A stretch of 55,257 nt of DNA from Bacteroidaceae bacterium (GTDB lineage: Bacteria > Bacteroidota > Bacteroidia > Bacteroidales > Bacteroidaceae): positions 1 through 55,257 of the forward strand of contig JAFSKR010000056.1 in the NCBI GenBank assembly GCA_017448825.1, written 5' to 3'. The notes beneath the pieces are model-generated. The model was given only the letters and a program-made list of their open reading frames with translations, was not told the DNA's origin and made no database searches. Position 1 is the stretch's first letter; the number at the start of each line of letters is the position of its first letter. Below, one piece after another: positions 52,239 through 55,257 of the stretch. The position numbers and the translations under genes were made by a program.

Positions 52239-52644
52239 CTCCTATAATCAAAAAAATCTCATCCTTCAGTTCGTCGGGAATTTCAACAGCACGAAGTTGG
52301 AGTGAGCGAACCCAACCAGCCACTTCTTCTTCCCTCATCGTATAAAGAACTTCACGAAATTCTTCGATTTCATCGGGCAAATAAGCACTACTGCCCTTGC
52401 CACGGAAACGGTCAAGTTCTTCATCATTGTAGTACTCTATCTGTTTGCTCACAGCGGCAAGCAGACTTTCCTTCTCGCAGGTTTCATGCTGACCACAACA
52501 TTCCATATCTTCCACCTGCTGAATGTTGGGTAATTCTACGATTTCACCTCTTGCCAACAACTTCTTCAATTTCTTCTCACGAAAGAAGCCTGCCAAGAAA
52601 GCAATGATGCCCAATATAAGGAGTCCAATAATTAGGTATATCAT
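52225..52644 (-). CDS. Small membrane-anchored protein upstream of sodB, conserved next to aroA
   Basis: 139 residues. One N-terminal helix (MIYLIIGLLILGIIAFLAGF), a basic stretch, 'ECCGQHETCEKESLLAAV' with three Cys and a His that could bind metal, and a helical acidic C-terminal half. Its last codons (IIGERRG) come from the terminator stem. It lies 21 bp behind aroA on the same strand, so they are probably cotranscribed. I recall similar Bacteroidales proteins loosely labelled phospholipase, but see no support for that activity. Confidence 0.7.
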   Translation of the reverse strand: MIYLIIGLLILGIIAFLAGFFREKKLKKLLARGEIVELPNIQQVEDMECCGQHETCEKESLLAAVSKQIEYYNDEELDRFRGKGSSAYLPDEIEEFREVLYTMREEEVAGWVRSLQLRAVEIPDELKDEIFLIIGERRG

Positions 52645-52665
52645 AACCAGAAGTAGTTAACCTTA

Positions 52666-53922
52666 TCAAACCGTTTCTATCTTAAAACCAACACGTTCCA
52701 AATCTTTCCAGAAGTGAGGATAGGACTTCGACACCACATGAGGGTCATTGATTCGGATATAATCATGACACAATGCCACAGGAGCAAATGCCATCGCCAT
52801 TCGGTGGTCTTCATAAGTGGAAATAGCTATTTCATCGGGTAAATTGATGCCAACTTGTCCTCTTACGCCATTCCACAACAGTTCGCTGTCATTATGGTCT
52901 TCAAGTATATAACCTAATTTTGCAAGTTCCGTTTTCAGTGCTTCTATGCGGTCAGTCTCTTTTATTTTCAAACTCTGCAAACCAATAAAATGGAACGGAA
53001 CTCCCATCATGCAGCACGTCACAACAAAGGTCTGTGCAAGGTCTGGCATCTCCAAGAAATCATGGTAAAGCGCATCGACACAACGACCATTTTTCCTCAG
53101 CACTATAGCATTATCACGATACTCTGTCGTAACACCTAATTTTTCAAAGAGTTGCGCGCCATGACTATCGCCTTGTACACTCTCCGCAAAAAGACCTGGC
53201 AGAACGACCTTGGCATCATCGTTGGGAGCAAGTGCTACCATCTCATACCAGTAACTTGCAGCACTCCAATCACTTTCGACGAAGTATTTCCTTGCTTGAT
53301 ATGGGACAGGTTCCACCACTATACATTCTTGTCCATTTTCCTCTTTCCAATACGCTTTTGCCCCATAATCACGCATCACGGAAAGGGTCATGTCAATGTA
53401 AGGGCGACTGACAATTTTGTCTGATGAAAACAGTTTCAGACCCTTTTTCAGCATCGGAGCAATCATCAATAGTGCAGATATATATTGAGAACTCACATTG
53501 CCCAACACATGAACGATTCCTCCCTCAAGACACCTATTCCCTGTAATCCGCAAGGGAGGGAAACCTTCTTTCTCCATATATTCTATATGCGCACCCAACT
53601 GGCGTAGAGCATCAACAAGGATTCCAATCGGACGCTGCTTCATGCGATCACTCCCAGTAATGACATGAGTCCCTTCTCCCACAGCCAACATCGCCGTGGA
53701 GAAACGCATGGCTGTACCAGCTGCGCCAATATCAATGGTTTGTGGTTTCCCACTCAACCACTCTATCATCACCCTTGTATCATCGCAATCGCTCACATTC
53801 TCTGGAGTCTGAGGACTACCTGACAAAGCACTGATAACCAACGCACGATTGCTCAGACTTTTCGATGAAGGCAATACGATATGACCACGAATCGCTTCTG
53901 GTGCACCAACTTTTATCTGCAT
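52666..53922 (-). CDS. aroA: 3-phosphoshikimate 1-carboxyvinyltransferase (EPSP synthase)
   Basis: 418 residues from ATG 53922 (MQIKVGAPEAIRGHIVLPSSKSLSNRAL). The first motif is the 'LPSSKSLSNRALV' substrate loop; 'IDIGAAGTAMRFSTAMLAVGEG', 'SDRMKQRPIGILVDALRQLGA', 'SSQYISALLMIAPML', 'ESDWSAASYWYEM', 'LKIKETDRIEALKTELAKLG' and 'YEDHRMAMAFAPVAL' follow. It joins shikimate-3-phosphate and PEP in aromatic amino-acid synthesis. The longer frame up to 54015 is rejected because the promoter -7 box lies at 53941-53948. Confidence 0.96.
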   Translation of the reverse strand: MQIKVGAPEAIRGHIVLPSSKSLSNRALVISALSGSPQTPENVSDCDDTRVMIEWLSGKPQTIDIGAAGTAMRFSTAMLAVGEGTHVITGSDRMKQRPIGILVDALRQLGAHIEYMEKEGFPPLRITGNRCLEGGIVHVLGNVSSQYISALLMIAPMLKKGLKLFSSDKIVSRPYIDMTLSVMRDYGAKAYWKEENGQECIVVEPVPYQARKYFVESDWSAASYWYEMVALAPNDDAKVVLPGLFAESVQGDSHGAQLFEKLGVTTEYRDNAIVLRKNGRCVDALYHDFLEMPDLAQTFVVTCCMMGVPFHFIGLQSLKIKETDRIEALKTELAKLGYILEDHNDSELLWNGVRGQVGINLPDEIAISTYEDHRMAMAFAPVALCHDYIRINDPHVVSKSYPHFWKDLERVGFKIETV

Positions 53923-53940
53923 AATCACTGATTTTTCGTA

Positions 53941-53948
53941 CAAAGGTA
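53941..53948 (-). promoter_or_regulatory. aroA -7 promoter box
   Basis: TACCTTTG on the minus strand, 18 bases before ATG 53922. No TTTG is found at the usual -33 distance. Confidence 0.55.
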
Positions 53949-53971
53949 GTGATTTTTTCCGTAGAATTATA

Positions 53972-53979
53972 TAAATTTG
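53972..53979 (+). promoter_or_regulatory. -7 box of the DUF6359 lipoprotein gene
   Basis: TAAATTTG on the plus strand, about 38 bases before ATG 54018, lies inside the upstream region of the divergent aroA promoter. No -33 TTTG is seen. Confidence 0.4.
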
Positions 53980-54017
53980 CGAACAAAATCGACAACTATC
54001 CATAAAAGTAAGCAACT

Positions 54018-55028
54018 ATGAACTTGCGACAAAGCATCCTCTTCATACTCTGCACCCTTCCTCTTTGGGCTTTTTGGGCCTGCGAGAAATTAGATATACC
54101 CTCTGACGAGAACAATCCACACTCAAAAGAAACGGACATAGACAGTCTATTCTCCAGTGATAGCACAGGATTCTTCTCTTACTCTGTAAATGACATCATT
54201 TCAGAGAAATATGATACTGAAAAGGACGTTTACATCGTTGGGTATATTGTGGGGTACATCAGCGGGAACAATATACAAAGTAGTGAGTTTTCCACTGGAG
54301 ATATAAAAACAAATATCATCTTGGCAGACATTCCCGTAGAAAAAAACTACAATAACTGTATTCCTATACAACTGAGCACTGCTACAACAGCCTGCAACGA
54401 AACCCGTCAGAGACTTAACCTGTCAGATAACCCTACGATGTTGGGAAAGAAGATTCGGTTACAAGGTGACATTGAAACCTACATGGACACGAAAGGTATC
54501 AAGGGAGCAAAGAATCACAACATCTTAGAAGACGACTTTGACTACGAAGCATACTATGCTTCGTTGAATCATACAGATGAAACACCTACTATGACTGACA
54601 CCTTAAATTATGTAAACAGTCATGGTATAGAGGAAAGTGTCGCCTTCTCTGTTCACGACTTCAAAACATACATACCCACCTATCTCAACTACTATGAAGC
54701 ATCAGGGATAAAAGACTGTTATGTGGAAGGATATATCGTCGGCTACATCAAGAAACAGGGACATTCGATGGCCAATACCATTTTCTCAACAGGTGACGTG
54801 GAAACCAATATCGTGATAGCAGATTCACCGACCGAGTCTGACCCCATGAACTGCATCGCCATTCAATTAACCCAAGACTCCTCCAAGAGTCAATCCACCC
54901 GCGAAGCACTCAACCTTTCCTCTCACCCTGAGAACCTACATCGGAAAGTCATCATTTTCGGCAACATCGAGACATACATGAGCACTCTCGGACTTAAAAA
55001 TGCACGTCAGTACCTCTTCACTAATTAA
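54018..55028 (+). CDS. Lipoprotein with two DUF6359 domains
   Basis: 336 residues. Lipobox 'LWAFWAC' at the end of the signal peptide. Two homologous halves follow, each with 'VYIVGYIVGYISG...STGDIKTNIILAD', 'NCIPIQLS', 'LNLSDNP...LGKKIRLQGDIETYM...KGIKGAKN' and in the second half 'CYVEGYIVGYIKK...STGDVETNIVIAD', 'NCIAIQLT', 'LNLSSHP...HRKVIIFGNIETYM...LGLKNAR'. These are DUF6359, a small beta-barrel (OB-like) domain of surface lipoproteins. Ligand unknown. Confidence 0.85.
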   Translation: MNLRQSILFILCTLPLWAFWACEKLDIPSDENNPHSKETDIDSLFSSDSTGFFSYSVNDIISEKYDTEKDVYIVGYIVGYISGNNIQSSEFSTGDIKTNIILADIPVEKNYNNCIPIQLSTATTACNETRQRLNLSDNPTMLGKKIRLQGDIETYMDTKGIKGAKNHNILEDDFDYEAYYASLNHTDETPTMTDTLNYVNSHGIEESVAFSVHDFKTYIPTYLNYYEASGIKDCYVEGYIVGYIKKQGHSMANTIFSTGDVETNIVIADSPTESDPMNCIAIQLTQDSSKSQSTREALNLSSHPENLHRKVIIFGNIETYMSTLGLKNARQYLFTN

Positions 55029-55126
55029 GCACCTTTCCGTTTTTCATAGAAAATTCCACCAAGTTCAAGGCTCACGCCGCTACCGCCACAGTATCTATTC
55101 ACATATACATATACCAATATAACAAA

Positions 55127-55161
55127 GAGTCCCCCCTCATCATCGTGATGTGGGGGGACTC
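55127..55161 (-). terminator. Probable rRNA operon terminator
   Basis: GAGTCCCCCC (55127-55136) and GGGGGGACTC (55152-55161) form a perfect 10-bp stem; the loop bases can pair further. It lies just 3' of the 5S gene when read on the minus strand. Confidence 0.75.
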
Positions 55162-55167
55162 CCTCAA

Positions 55168-55257
55168 GAAGGCGGCGACCTACTCTCCCGCATTGCGGTG
55201 CAGTACCATCGGCGCGCCCGGGCTTAACTTCTCTGTTCGGGATGGGAAGAGGTGGAA
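55168..55257 (-). rRNA. rrf: 5S ribosomal RNA, 3' part
   Basis: The reverse complement reads CCACCTCTTCCCATCCCGAA, then CAGAGAAGTTAAGCCCG, CGCCGATGGTACTGC and GGGAGAGTAGGTCGCCGCC, the conserved 5S sequence. The 5' end lies beyond the window; the 3' end is placed near 55168 from the closing stem. Confidence 0.95.

Noticed and set aside
1-55257. CRISPR arrays, prophage or a full insertion sequence
   Set aside because: No regular repeat-spacer array, integrase, transposase or phage structural gene is seen; the repeats present are short foldback or direct repeats.

Overview
The window comes from a member of the Bacteroidales, most likely a Prevotella-type organism (Prevotellaceae). Three things point there: a complete porP-gldK-gldL-gldM-gldN type IX secretion (T9SS) core operon, Bacteroidetes promoters of the form TTTG-N19-22-TAnnTTTG in front of many genes, and typical family content (BspA leucine-rich repeats, BACON, DUF4421, DUF6359 and DUF4859 lipo- or secreted proteins). 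No phage, integrase, CRISPR array or tRNA was seen. A partial 5S rRNA gene at the right edge marks the 3' end of an rRNA operon on the minus strand.

Layout. 0-6 kb: a truncated BspA-type repeat protein, a ParE/RelE toxin-antitoxin pair flanked by 99-bp direct repeats, a secreted PafA-type alkaline phosphatase and a DUF4421 protein, all on the minus strand. 5.7-6.2 kb: a strong promoter followed by a gene-free stretch that folds into several nested helices and ends in a T-run; this is the best candidate for an undescribed element. 6.2-10 kb: a visibly AT-richer accessory block with an outer-membrane barrel gene (11-G tract frameshift), a BACON lipoprotein (8-A tract at its natural start) and an M6 metalloprotease with a T9SS-like tail. 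10-14 kb: a minus-strand operon of a polyferredoxin membrane protein, a Tat-type aldo/keto reductase, TatA and TatC. 14-19 kb: cysS, a 59-residue membrane protein and three secreted proteins. 19.5-25.9 kb: the T9SS operon. 26-29 kb: a secreted alpha/beta hydrolase with a stop in its signal peptide, and an exonuclease/endonuclease/phosphatase-family protein. 29.5-37 kb: the threonine branch (fused aspartokinase-homoserine dehydrogenase, phosphoglycerate-mutase-like homoserine kinase, threonine synthase), followed closely by a 7TM-HD phosphodiesterase. 37-41 kb: two SGNH proteins and an MBOAT acyltransferase, a probable polysaccharide O-acylation module. 41-44 kb: a GH127 glycosidase and an AlkZ-related protein. 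44.7-47.2 kb: a phosphoethanolamine transferase and a GDPD protein, again AT-richer. 47.5-51.3 kb: an etfB-etfA-small ORF-acyl-CoA dehydrogenase operon. 51.5-55 kb: superoxide dismutase, a small membrane protein with aroA, and a duplicated-domain DUF6359 lipoprotein.

How the genes fit together: the T9SS operon supplies the outer-membrane export machine, and several nearby secreted proteins (M6 protease, a 151-aa protein, the EEP-family protein, perhaps GH127) end in Prevotella-style C-terminal sorting tails. The threonine genes cover aspartate to threonine apart from aspartate-semialdehyde dehydrogenase. Three families of short foldback repeats fill the gaps between genes transcribed in the same direction in the gld, thr and hydrolase regions; one family ends one or two bases before the start codons of gldN and thrC.

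Functions are called from recognised motifs and family memory; no database search was run.
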